Positions 34,946 through 42,716 of a stretch of 64,000 nt of DNA are shown here, in pieces. The notes beneath the pieces are model-generated. The model was given only the letters and a program-made list of their open reading frames with translations. It was not told the DNA's origin and searched no databases. Positions within the stretch are counted from its first letter, which is position 1. The number at the start of each line of letters is the position of its first letter. Where the stretch lies: the NCBI RefSeq assembly GCF_045762675.1, contig NZ_JBJDLK010000001.1, positions 806,001-870,000 on the forward strand, given 5' to 3'. Both the position numbers and the translations under genes were made by a program. This DNA is from Elizabethkingia meningoseptica_A. GTDB taxonomy: Bacteria; Bacteroidota; Bacteroidia; Flavobacteriales; Weeksellaceae.

Positions 34946-36048
34946 TGAAGATAGGCTACGACGCTAAACGTTTCTTTCATAATACCTCCGGTTTAGGAAA
35001 TTATTCGCGGGATCTGATAAGAACACTTTCAGACTATTTTCCCGAGAATCAGTATTTCCTGTTTTCTAAGAATACATCTGAACGAACCAAAAGTCTTTTG
35101 GAGAGAAATAATATTTTCTTTAAAAAAATAAGTAAGGGTAAGTTTGCGCGGCAGACTAAAATGGGAAAAGATGCACAGAATGAAAATTGTGATATCTTCC
35201 ATGGACTTTCGGGGGAATTGCCTTTAAAATGGGGTCGTAAAGAGATAAAAAAAATAGTAACGATTCATGACCTTATCTTTCTAAGATACCCGAAGTTTTA
35301 TTCGTTTTTTGACCGTAAAATTCATACCTGGAAATTTAAGAGCGCGGCAAAAGAAGCTGATCTTATTATTGCCATTAGTGAGCAGACAAAGAAAGATATT
35401 ATAACTTATTTTAAAACGCCGGAGGCTAAAATCCGTGTAGTTTACCAAACCTGTCATGAATCTTTTAAACAGCATTTTTCGGGAAAGGAATTTAATGCTG
35501 TAAAAGAAAAATTTAACCTCCCGGAAAAATTCATTCTGAATGTAGGAACTATTGAAGAACGAAAGAATTTATTCTCCGTTGTAAAAGCGATTCAGGGAAC
35601 TGATATTCCGCTTGTCGTAGTGGGTAAAGGCACTAAATATAGTCAGCGTATTGAGAAGTTTATTGCAGAGCATAAAATGCAGGAGCAGGTTCATTTTCTT
35701 ACAGGTGTAAACATGACAGAACTGGCTCAGATCTATCAGCTTGCAGAAGTATTTATTTATCCAAGTTTGTATGAAGGTTTCGGAATTCCTGTAATAGAAG
35801 CTTTGTTTTCCAAAACACCTGTTATTACAAGTAACACGAGTTGTCTTCCGGAAGCCGGCGGCCCAGATAGTTTATATATCAATCCGGAAAATATTCAGGA
35901 TATTAAATCCAAAATTCTTCATTTATGGGAAAACCCGGATGAGGGCAGAAGAAGAGCGGAAAAATCGTTCCGGTTTGTTCAGAAATTTAATGAGGAGAGT
36001 ATTGCCAAAGAAGTCTTTCAACTTTATACAGAATTGGTAGAAAAATAA
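34945..36048 (+). CDS. Glycosyltransferase family 4 (GT-B fold)
   Basis: A 367-residue GT4 enzyme. The N-terminal MKIGYDAKRFFHNTSGLGNYSRDLI is usual for GT4 mannosyltransferase-like proteins. FHGLSGELP and TIHDLIFLRYPKFY follow. The C-terminal nucleotide-sugar domain has LNVGTIEERKNLFSVVKAI and IYPSLYEGFGIPVIEALFSKTPVITSNTSCLPEAGG, with the family's E-x7-E motif. It is cytoplasmic or peripheral. It is the last gene of the four-gene glycan unit; substrate unknown. Confidence 0.9.
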   Translation: MKIGYDAKRFFHNTSGLGNYSRDLIRTLSDYFPENQYFLFSKNTSERTKSLLERNNIFFKKISKGKFARQTKMGKDAQNENCDIFHGLSGELPLKWGRKEIKKIVTIHDLIFLRYPKFYSFFDRKIHTWKFKSAAKEADLIIAISEQTKKDIITYFKTPEAKIRVVYQTCHESFKQHFSGKEFNAVKEKFNLPEKFILNVGTIEERKNLFSVVKAIQGTDIPLVVVGKGTKYSQRIEKFIAEHKMQEQVHFLTGVNMTELAQIYQLAEVFIYPSLYEGFGIPVIEALFSKTPVITSNTSCLPEAGGPDSLYINPENIQDIKSKILHLWENPDEGRRRAEKSFRFVQKFNEESIAKEVFQLYTELVEK

Positions 36049-36080
36049 AAGCTGTTTTAGATAAAAACAGCTTTTTGATT
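36048..36080. terminator. Terminator between the GT4 gene and the Gly-Gly peptide gene
   Basis: The stem AAAGCTGTTTT/AAAACAGCTTT starts at the GT4 stop codon and is followed by T-rich sequence. Its A-rich left side could make it work for the convergent peptide gene too. Confidence 0.8.
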
Positions 36081-36082
36081 TT

Positions 36083-36274
36083 TTATGCGAAACACGATTG
36101 ACAGGTATTCTGGATGTCCGAAGCATACTCATACCATACACCATCGATCCATTCTCCATCCCCGACAAAACATCCTCTTGTCATTTTTCCGGTTACGGGA
36201 TCTTTATAAAAGCACTGTCCCGGTTGAATTCCTCCATTAATTTGTCTAAGCTGTTTTTTTTGTAACTTTTTCAT
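36083..36274 (-). CDS. Gly-Gly-leader bacteriocin-like peptide
   Basis: A 63-residue peptide with the leader MKKLQKKQLRQINGG. The double Gly at 14-15 is a probable cleavage site for a C39 peptidase or PCAT exporter. The core (residues 16-63) has four Cys (21, 35, 58 and 61), three Trp-or-Tyr-rich turns (EWIDGVWYEYASD) and ends CQSCFA. Peptides of this type are frequent in Chryseobacterium and Elizabethkingia, often far from any exporter. No exporter, modification enzyme or immunity gene is visible in this window. Its function is unknown; bacteriocin is a name by leader similarity only. Confidence 0.75.
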   Translation of the reverse strand: MKKLQKKQLRQINGGIQPGQCFYKDPVTGKMTRGCFVGDGEWIDGVWYEYASDIQNTCQSCFA

Positions 36275-36413
36275 AATAATATAATTTGTTGGTTAAAACA
36301 AATATAAATAAAAAAGTATTGATTGTTTATTAATTGCAGAGTATATTTTAACATATTGGTGTTTTTATGTTAAATATACATGTTTTATGGTGTTTTGCTG
36401 ATAAAATTATTTT

Positions 36414-36728
36414 TTATAATGTTTTAAATTTTTGCTTACCGGTAAGCAATTCAAAGAATAATTTAAAATCCGAAATCAGGCTCCATAGAGGATAGGTAAA
36501 GGTTGCCGGTTTGTTTTTCTCGAAAAATGCATGCCCGATCCATGCAAATGCATAACCGACTACGGGAAGAAACCAAAGCAGGTAATATCTTTCTGAAAAG
36601 AGCGAATAGAATAACAATGCAAATACTAATGCAGTACCGGTGAAATGTAATATCCTGCAGGTGGAATTTTTGTGTTCATTGAGATAAAACTGATAAAAAT
36701 CCTTATAGTTGTCTATTTTATGTTCCAT
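36414..36728 (-). CDS. Mpo1-like (DUF962) membrane protein
   Basis: A protein of 104 residues from the ATG at 36728 (MEHKIDNYKDFYQFYLNEHKN). An upstream in-frame Met would add 12 residues that look like spacer sequence. It matches the DUF962/Mpo1 family: FYLNEHKNSTCRILHFTGTALVFALLF, then GYAFAWIGHAFFEKNKPATFTYPLWSLISDF. The conserved His residues are in EHKN, LHFTG and GHAFFE. The yeast relative Mpo1 is an Fe-dependent dioxygenase acting on 2-hydroxy fatty acids. Whether the bacterial protein does the same is inference. It has two or more hydrophobic helices. Confidence 0.85.
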   Translation of the reverse strand: MEHKIDNYKDFYQFYLNEHKNSTCRILHFTGTALVFALLFYSLFSERYYLLWFLPVVGYAFAWIGHAFFEKNKPATFTYPLWSLISDFKLFFELLTGKQKFKTL

Positions 36729-36794
36729 AACGAAAGAATTTACAACTAAATTAATCAAAATCAATGAATTATAAAAGGTGTGTTAATATAAAAT

Positions 36795-36822
36795 CGGCTG
36801 CATCTGATGTTCGTTGCAGCCG
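36795..36822 (-). terminator. Terminator of the trp operon
   Basis: The stem CGGCTGCA/TGCAGCCG is followed on the minus strand by ATTTTATATT. It lies 30 bases after the trpA stop. Confidence 0.75.
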
Positions 36823-36851
36823 AAGTATTGGTGTGTTTTTGGGAATAATGT

Positions 36852-37580
36852 TTATTTAATCGATTGAATAAACTCAGTTGCCTTCGTTTCCCAATCTTCA
36901 TTTTCAAGGAGTATTTTTACAAATGCAGAACCGATAATAGCACCATCTGCATATTGTGACACTTTATTGAAATCTGCTTTATTTTTAATACTGAAACCTA
37001 TGAGTACAGGATTCTTAAGTTTCAGAGCATTCAGACGCTTAAAATAGGCTTCATTATCAATTTCCTGATTGGTACCTGTTGTAGAAGAACTGCTTACAGC
37101 ATATAAAAATCCGGAACTCAAACTGTCTAAATAGGTAATACGTTCATCGGAGGTTTCAGGTGTTACCAGAAATGTAAAATTAATGCCGTATTGCTGAAGA
37201 ACAGCTTTGTATTTCTTTTCAAATTCTATAGCAGGTAAATCGGGTAAGATTAATCCTGAAACGCCGGATGCTTTGCATTCCTGACAAAACTTTTCAAATC
37301 CGAATTTAATAACAGGATTGAGATACCCCATAAGGATTACCGGAATATTAATCTCGGCTTTAACTGATTTCAGCTGTTCAAAAAGTCTGGCAATGCTCAT
37401 TCCGTTTTGTAAAGCCAGTTCATCGGATTTCTGAATAACAGGACCGTCGGCAACAGGATCGCTATACGGAATGCCAACTTCTATCATATCGGCACCGGCA
37501 TTCTGAATAACCTTCATAATCTTAGCTGTATCATCCAGTTGCGGTACACCTGCGGTAAAATATATATTAAGTTTTTTCAT
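36852..37580 (-). CDS. trpA: Tryptophan synthase alpha chain
   Basis: It cleaves indole-3-glycerol phosphate and channels indole to TrpB. The 242 residues have a TIM-barrel start MKKLNIYFTAGVPQLDDTAKIM and the catalytic Glu in MIEVGIPYSDPVADGPVIQ. The second catalytic Asp is in LPDLPAIEF, and the phosphate site in GFSIKNKADFNKVSQYADGAIIGSAFV. It is slightly shorter than the usual ~265 residues. It is the last gene of the trp operon, 85 bases after trpB across a palindromic repeat. Confidence 0.96.
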   Translation of the reverse strand: MKKLNIYFTAGVPQLDDTAKIMKVIQNAGADMIEVGIPYSDPVADGPVIQKSDELALQNGMSIARLFEQLKSVKAEINIPVILMGYLNPVIKFGFEKFCQECKASGVSGLILPDLPAIEFEKKYKAVLQQYGINFTFLVTPETSDERITYLDSLSSGFLYAVSSSSTTGTNQEIDNEAYFKRLNALKLKNPVLIGFSIKNKADFNKVSQYADGAIIGSAFVKILLENEDWETKATEFIQSIK

Positions 37581-37599
37581 TGTTTATTATATTAAAGTA

Positions 37600-37685
37600 A
37601 ATCGTGTAATGTACAACGCATTGTTTTTAGTCATTTTTGAATTCAAATAATGTACAGAGTACGTTTTACATTGTACCTTGTACCC
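37600..37685. repeat. Palindromic repeat in the trpB-trpA spacer
   Basis: This stretch is full of TGTAC units, among them TGTACAGAGTACG, TTTACATTGTACC and TTGTAC. It overlaps the trpB stop and the last codons (VQGTM). It shares TGTACAGNGTACG and TGTTTTTA with the inverted pyrB-carA spacer at 13380-13481. Confidence 0.55.
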
Positions 37686-38853
37686 GAAGGTAAGTTTCCA
37701 TATCTTTATCTCCACGGCCGCTTAAACAGATAACAACAACATCGTCCTTTGCAAATTCTCTCTGATCCAGAACAGCTAAAGCATGTGCAGATTCCAGCGC
37801 CGGAATTATACCTTCAAGTTTCGTCAGTTCAAAAGCAGATTTTAATGCTTCATCATCATTTATACTAAAAAACTCAGCTCTTTTTTCTTTAAATAAATGG
37901 GCATGGAAAGGACCAATTCCCGGGTAATCAAGACCTGCAGAAATACTGTACGGTTCTATGACCTGGCCATCTTCCGTTTGCATGACTAAACTCTGGCTTC
38001 CGTGTAGTATCCCCAGTGTGCCTAAAAATGTTGTTGCTGCACTTTCTCCGGAATCTTTACCTAAGCCACCGGCTTCCGCAGCAATAATGCCTACCTCCGG
38101 CTCATCTACGAAATGATAGAATGTTCCTGCAGCATTACTCCCACCACCCACACAGGCAATAACAAAGTCAGGATTTTCACGTCCGATATGTTCTTTTAGC
38201 TGGAATTTTATTTCTTTACTAATGATACTCTGAAAGCGGGCAACCATATCCGGAAACGGATGCGGGCCTACAACACTGCCGATAATATAATGTGTGGTAG
38301 AAGCATTGTTGATCCAGTCACGTAAAGCTTCATTTACAGCATCTTTAAGTGTTTTACTTCCGGAAGTTGCCGGAACCACTTTTGCACCCAGCATTTTCAT
38401 TCTGGCAACATTAGGAGACTGACGTGCAATATCTATTTCTCCCATGTACACAATACATTCAAGTCCGAGTAAAGCACAAGCCGTAGCCGTAGCAACACCA
38501 TGCTGACCGGCTCCGGTTTCTGCAATAATTCTGTTTTTACCTAAACGCTTTGCCAGAAGAGCCTGTCCTAAAGCATTATTAATTTTATGGGCTCCTGTAT
38601 GGTTTAGATCTTCACGTTTAAGATAAATATTGGTCTGGTATTTAGTGCTCAAATTTTTAGCGAAATAGAGCGGGGTAGCCCTGCCTACATAATCTTTAAG
38701 AAGTGCGTTGTATTCCTGTTTAAAATCATCACTATTGATAATATCCAGGTAATTATCTTCAAGTTCTTTTACATTGGGGTAAAGCATCTCGGGGATAAAA
38801 GCACCGCCAAAATCGCCATAGTAACCGTATTCGTCAGGATTTTTGTATTTCAT
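37666..38853 (-). CDS. trpB: Tryptophan synthase beta chain
   Basis: It condenses indole and serine to tryptophan using PLP. The 395 residues include GRATPLYFA, the PLP lysine in KREDLNHTGAHKINNALGQ, ETGAGQHGVATATACALLGL, the cofactor phosphate loop CVGGGSNAAGTFY, and the C-terminal ICLSGRGDKDMETYL. Typical TrpB1 form. The last few codons lie in a dispersed palindromic repeat, so the C-terminus may have been altered by it. Confidence 0.97.
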   Translation of the reverse strand: MKYKNPDEYGYYGDFGGAFIPEMLYPNVKELEDNYLDIINSDDFKQEYNALLKDYVGRATPLYFAKNLSTKYQTNIYLKREDLNHTGAHKINNALGQALLAKRLGKNRIIAETGAGQHGVATATACALLGLECIVYMGEIDIARQSPNVARMKMLGAKVVPATSGSKTLKDAVNEALRDWINNASTTHYIIGSVVGPHPFPDMVARFQSIISKEIKFQLKEHIGRENPDFVIACVGGGSNAAGTFYHFVDEPEVGIIAAEAGGLGKDSGESAATTFLGTLGILHGSQSLVMQTEDGQVIEPYSISAGLDYPGIGPFHAHLFKEKRAEFFSINDDEALKSAFELTKLEGIIPALESAHALAVLDQREFAKDDVVVICLSGRGDKDMETYLRVQGTM

Positions 38854-38867
38854 TTTAGTTTTTATAA

Positions 38868-39899
38868 TTATTGAATATCTTGTATAAAATTTTGTATCAA
38901 AGTAAGGTCTTTGTCACCTGGTTCAATCTCGAATTTAGAGTTGATGTCCAGTCCATAAGGTTTTGTTGTCAGGTTGTTTATTTCAGCAACATTCTCTGAA
39001 GAAACACCGCCGCTTAACAGGTAAGGTACTTTTAAACTCAGTTCATTCAGAATACGCCAGTTAAAGCTTTCCCCGGTTCCGCCATACGCTTTGGAATCTG
39101 TATCAAAAAGTAGCAAATCAATGAAGGGCTCAACTTCCGAAATCCGGGATCGTAAACTTTTACTATCTTCATTATTTCCAATCCTGAATACTTTTATTAT
39201 CCGTACCTCCGGAAGGCTTTCTTTTAATGCTTTAATAAAGTTTAAATCTTCATCACCATGAAGCTGTACGTAATTAAGTCTTGCATTTCTTGCAATATTG
39301 ATGATGGTATATTTTTCTTCGTTAACGAAAACACCTGTCTTTGCTTTATGCTCTATTTTTGCAATATAATCCAGACTTAAATGTTTCAGAACATAACGGG
39401 GCGATTTTTCATAGAATATAAATCCGAGAAAATCGATATCCATTTCTTTAAGCTTCTGAATCTGCTCTTGTTTTGTCAACCCGCATACTTTTAATTTAAA
39501 ATCATGATTGATCGTTGATGATTGGTCAGATGCAGGGGCAACAATCATAATTCCATAGCCATCGGGATCTTTTATATATACACCGTTCTTCTTCCAGTAA
39601 GGATTTTTAGGCTCCAATATAGAAATACCGGATTCTTTTATTTTTTGAAATAACCGATCAAACTCTTGTACCGTTTCGGGATAAAATACAAGTAGGTCAT
39701 CTTCATCGGCTGTATGTTTTGGTTTTTCAGGAGAGATGGTAAATTCTAAATGCCAATTTTCATTTCGTTTCCCCAGAAATATGCCATCATAGGCATCATG
39801 GTCTTTAAAAGTCCCTAATACATCAAAGTTAAAAACAGAGGTATAAAAACCTTTGATCTTATCTAAATCCGTGGTATGTCTTGCATATCTGAATTTCAT
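38868..39899 (-). CDS. trpF: VOC domain - phosphoribosylanthranilate isomerase fusion
   Basis: A 343-residue two-domain protein. Residues 1-~122 form a glyoxalase/VOC-like domain: RHTTDLDKIKGFYTSVFNFDVLGTF, WHLEFT and DPDGYGIMIV. Residues ~135-343 are a complete TrpF TIM barrel: KLKVCGLT with Cys139, GFIFYEKSPRYV, VFVNEE, VQLHGDE, LLFDTDSKAYGGTGESF with the catalytic Asp, LLSGGVSSENV and LDINSKFEIEPGDKD. TrpF is normally a lone ~205-residue enzyme, so the VOC part is an unusual addition. The frame is continuous through a Ser/Asp-rich linker. VOC proteins bind metals or small ligands; its role here is unknown. Confidence 0.9.
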   Translation of the reverse strand: MKFRYARHTTDLDKIKGFYTSVFNFDVLGTFKDHDAYDGIFLGKRNENWHLEFTISPEKPKHTADEDDLLVFYPETVQEFDRLFQKIKESGISILEPKNPYWKKNGVYIKDPDGYGIMIVAPASDQSSTINHDFKLKVCGLTKQEQIQKLKEMDIDFLGFIFYEKSPRYVLKHLSLDYIAKIEHKAKTGVFVNEEKYTIINIARNARLNYVQLHGDEDLNFIKALKESLPEVRIIKVFRIGNNEDSKSLRSRISEVEPFIDLLLFDTDSKAYGGTGESFNWRILNELSLKVPYLLSGGVSSENVAEINNLTTKPYGLDINSKFEIEPGDKDLTLIQNFIQDIQ

Positions 39900-39901
39900 T
39901 G

Positions 39902-40681
39902 TTATACTGTTAAATCAGTTATAAATGCCTCAAATTTTTGTCCTGGATTTTCATCTTTCATAAAGTATTCTCCCATCAGGAAAGCATCAAAGCCTTTCTC
40001 TTTCAGATAGACAAAATCTTCTGTACTGTAAATACCGCTTTCTGCAACGGATAAAGTCCCCGCCGGAAGAAGGTTTTTCAGATTAACAGAGTGTTGAAGA
40101 TCTACTTTAAAATCTTTTAGGTTCCGGTTGTTAATGCCTACGAAATCTATATCAGTGTTAAAATGCTGCAGCTCATCTTCCGTATGAATTTCCAATAAAA
40201 CCTCCAGATGAAGTGAGTGGGCGAGTGCTGTAAATTCAGAAACCTGCTGCGGAGAAAGGCATGCTGCAATAAGCAATATAACATCTGCTCCCATTGCTTT
40301 GGCTTCATAAAACTGATAAGCATCCACCATAAAGTCTTTGCGTAAAATCGGTATATTAATATGATCTCTTACTGCAAGTATATCTTCTTTTGAACCTCCG
40401 AAAAATTCTTTATCCGTAAGAATAGAAATTCCGCTTGCACCATTTTTCTCATAGGCAGATACAACGGATAACGGATTCTGAATAGTACTGATAATCCCTT
40501 TAGATGGTGATTGCCTTTTGAACTCTGCTATAATTCCGGATCTGTTCTGCACACTTTCTTTTAGCGATAAAGTAGTACGGCTAAAGAGTTTGTTGTTTTG
40601 CAGTTCTTCAACTGAAAGTACTTTTTGAGCAGCTTCTACTTCAAGCTTTTTTTGAGCAACGATCTTATCGAGTATGTTCAT
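39902..40681 (-). CDS. trpC: Indole-3-glycerol phosphate synthase
   Basis: It closes the indole ring from CdRP. It has 259 residues from the ATG at 40681 (MNILDKIVAQKKLEVEA, the family's usual start). An upstream ATG at 40729 would add 16 residues and overlap trpD. Motifs are IIAEFKRQSPSKG (catalytic Lys), SILTDKEFFGGS, ILRKDFMVDAYQFYEA, VLLEIHTEDEL, GINNRNLKDFKVD and AESGIYSTEDF. Two bases separate it from the VOC-trpF gene. Confidence 0.97.
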   Translation of the reverse strand: MNILDKIVAQKKLEVEAAQKVLSVEELQNNKLFSRTTLSLKESVQNRSGIIAEFKRQSPSKGIISTIQNPLSVVSAYEKNGASGISILTDKEFFGGSKEDILAVRDHINIPILRKDFMVDAYQFYEAKAMGADVILLIAACLSPQQVSEFTALAHSLHLEVLLEIHTEDELQHFNTDIDFVGINNRNLKDFKVDLQHSVNLKNLLPAGTLSVAESGIYSTEDFVYLKEKGFDAFLMGEYFMKDENPGQKFEAFITDLTV

Positions 40682-40695
40682 TTGTTCGGCTGGTT

Positions 40696-41691
40696 TTAGT
40701 TTTTTTGTATCGTAAGTTGTTTCAGACATTCAAATGCCTTTCCGCTTTCGAGGCTGGCTTTACTTCGTTGAAGGCAGTCTTCATAGCTTCCGTATTTTCC
40801 TGTGTTTTTCAATGCCATAGCTGCATTGGCTAAAACAACTGCTGTTTGTCCGTAGGTTCCGTTACCTTTTAATATGTTCAGGAAAATTTCAGCAGCTTCC
40901 TGCTTGGTTTCTCCACCGAAAATACTCTCCGGTTCTGTATTTTTAAAGTGTAAATCTTCTGCGGAATATATGTCTTCACCTTTTTCAGAGTATATTTTGG
41001 TATCCTGGGTAAGGCTTATTTCATCATACCCATCTAAAGCATGTACAAGCATAAAACGATCTTTCTGCTTTTGAAGAAGGTACTGGTAAATACGTGCAAT
41101 CTCCGGATTATAAACGCCTATCAAAGAATACAAAGGCTTTGCAGGATTTACGAGAGGGCCGAGGATATTAAAAAAGGTACGAAGACCCAGATTCTTTCTT
41201 AGCGGCGCAACAGCCTTAAGAGCGGGATGGAATAGAGGCGCATGAATAAAGCATATATTAGCGCTATCCAAATCTTTTTTAAGATCATCTGCGTTTGTTT
41301 TAAACTCATAGCCCAATTCTTCCAGAACATTAGAAGCTCCGCTTGTAGAAGATACTCCGTAATTCCCGTGTTTTGCTACTTTCTGGCCTGTTCCGGCAAC
41401 AATAAAGCTGGCAAGGGTGGAGATATTAAATGTGTTTTTGCCATCGCCACCGGTACCTACAATATCTACAAGATCATGGGTACCCAGATCAACCGGGACG
41501 GCGAGTTGTAGTAATGCTTCCTGAAAACCTTCCAGTTCGGCAACGGTAATATTTCTCATCAGAAAAACAGAGACGAAGGCTGTTACTTCATTTTCATTGT
41601 ATTTATTCTGTGCTATTTCTGTAAGAATTGCTCTTGCTTCTGCGCGGGAAAGTGTATGATGATCGAAAAGGTATTGTAAAATCTTTTTCAT
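40696..41691 (-). CDS. trpD: Anthranilate phosphoribosyltransferase
   Basis: It transfers ribose phosphate from PRPP to anthranilate. The 331 residues have an N-terminal helical domain (ILQYLFDHHTLSRAEARAIL) and the PRPP loop VDIVGTGGDGKNTFNISTLASFIVAG. KHGNYGVSSTSGASNVLEELG, PLFHPALKAVAPLRKNLGLRTFFNILGPLVNP and HALDGYDEISLT follow. It is not fused to trpG, as it is in some enterobacteria. Confidence 0.97.
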   Translation of the reverse strand: MKKILQYLFDHHTLSRAEARAILTEIAQNKYNENEVTAFVSVFLMRNITVAELEGFQEALLQLAVPVDLGTHDLVDIVGTGGDGKNTFNISTLASFIVAGTGQKVAKHGNYGVSSTSGASNVLEELGYEFKTNADDLKKDLDSANICFIHAPLFHPALKAVAPLRKNLGLRTFFNILGPLVNPAKPLYSLIGVYNPEIARIYQYLLQKQKDRFMLVHALDGYDEISLTQDTKIYSEKGEDIYSAEDLHFKNTEPESIFGGETKQEAAEIFLNILKGNGTYGQTAVVLANAAMALKNTGKYGSYEDCLQRSKASLESGKAFECLKQLTIQKN

Positions 41692-41736
41692 TTTATTCTT
41701 TTTTAATTCTGGCCGATTAAGAAATCTAAACGGCTT

Positions 41737-42306
41737 TTAATTCAACAGGAAGTTTTTCAGGATTACTTCTCCTTCCGGTGTAAGGATACTTTCCGGATGG
41801 AATTGTACGGCATGAACATTATAGTTTTTATGTTGCAGCGCCATAATCATCCCTTTATCATCTACAGCTGTAATTTCCAGTTCTTCGGGAAAGTTTTCAT
41901 TTGCAACAGCCCAGCTGTGGTATCTTCCTGCATCAAAATGTGATGGCAAATCTTTAAAAAGTAATGTGTTTTCTTTAATAACCTGTACGTCTGTAGCTAC
42001 GCCATGGTAAATCTCAGAAAGATTAATCAGACTTCCGCCGAAAGCTTCTGCTATAGCCTGCTGGCCAAGACATACACCAAAGATTTCTTTTTTAGGCGCA
42101 TATTCTCTGATGAGATCCAGAAGTATTCCTGCTTCGGATGGGATACCCGGACCGGGAGAAAGGATGATCTTATCATATTGATCAACTTCTTCCAGAGCAA
42201 TCTCATTATTGCGGACTACATCCACGGAATGACCTATAATTCTTTCGATAATCTGAACCAGATTATAGGTAAAGCTATCGTAATTATCAAATACTAATAT
42301 CTTCAT
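41737..42306 (-). CDS. trpG: Anthranilate synthase component II (glutamine amidotransferase)
   Basis: It supplies ammonia to TrpE. The 189 residues show the class I amidotransferase fold: NYDSFTYNLVQIIERI, ILSPGPGIPSEAGI (oxyanion), FGVCLGQQAIAEAFGG (nucleophile Cys; GHQ is usual, here GQQ) and AVQFHPESILTPEG (catalytic His and Glu). A second role in folate synthesis, as in organisms with one shared PabA/TrpG, cannot be excluded. It is separated from trpE by a four-helix-bundle ORF. Confidence 0.95.
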   Translation of the reverse strand: MKILVFDNYDSFTYNLVQIIERIIGHSVDVVRNNEIALEEVDQYDKIILSPGPGIPSEAGILLDLIREYAPKKEIFGVCLGQQAIAEAFGGSLINLSEIYHGVATDVQVIKENTLLFKDLPSHFDAGRYHSWAVANENFPEELEITAVDDKGMIMALQHKNYNVHAVQFHPESILTPEGEVILKNFLLN

Positions 42307-42320
42307 AATTGTTAATTCTC

Positions 42321-42336
42321 AATGGTTAATTGTTAA
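42321..42336 (+). repeat. Inverted repeat, left arm of the four-helix ORF cassette
   Basis: AATGGTTAATTGTTAA overlaps the 3' end of the four-helix-bundle gene. It pairs with TTAATAATTAACCATT at 42701-42716 (15 of 16). Confidence 0.6.
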
Positions 42337-42694
42337 GGTTATTTTTTGTAGTTTTAATAATGCTTGTTATCAATTTTATGATCTCAACAGCATCTTCATT
42401 AATGCTTTCAAATTCTTGTTTTGAAAGATAATCAGTAGCTTGAAAAAGCTCTAACCAATAAATAGTTTCATTAATTTCTTTTTGAGCAATAGATAGTTTA
42501 TGAATGAAGTCTGATTTGCTTTGCGCATGTTCGCTTTCCCGTACCATTGCACCTATACTGGTTCCACTGCGCAATATCTGTTTGCTTAAAATAAATTCTT
42601 TTTTATCATTTGATAAGTACTGATAAAGCTTTATTATCCGAATTGCGAAATTGAAACTTTTCTGTTTAATAATATTATCTTCTTTCATGACCAT
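42326..42694 (-). CDS. Four-helix-bundle protein (23S rRNA IVS / S23-type family)
   Basis: A 122-residue, mainly helical protein of the family first seen in 23S rRNA intervening sequences. Diagnostic parts are KSFNFAIRIIKLYQYL, KEFILSKQILRSGTSIGAMVRESEHAQSKSDFIHKLSIAQKE, and ETIYWLELFQATDYLS. Molecular function is unknown; relatives include the Avd protein of diversity-generating retroelements. It lies inside the trp operon between trpE and trpG and in the same direction. Its ends carry inverted repeats, so it looks like an inserted cassette rather than a tryptophan gene. Confidence 0.88.
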   Translation of the reverse strand: MVMKEDNIIKQKSFNFAIRIIKLYQYLSNDKKEFILSKQILRSGTSIGAMVRESEHAQSKSDFIHKLSIAQKEINETIYWLELFQATDYLSKQEFESINEDAVEIIKLITSIIKTTKNNLNN

Positions 42695-42700
42695 TAACCA

Positions 42701-42716
42701 TTAATAATTAACCATT
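42701..42716 (-). repeat. Inverted repeat, right arm of the four-helix ORF cassette
   Basis: TTAATAATTAACCATT is the near-complement of the left arm at 42321-42336. It covers the trpE stop codon and the last TrpE codons. Another CCATTAA copy lies just inside it. Confidence 0.6.

Noticed and set aside
40681..40729. Earlier ATG for trpC
   Set aside because: It would overlap the trpD end and precede the standard MNILDKIV start.
42326..42694. Diversity-generating retroelement (because of Avd similarity)
   Set aside because: No reverse transcriptase, template repeat or variable-region gene is nearby.
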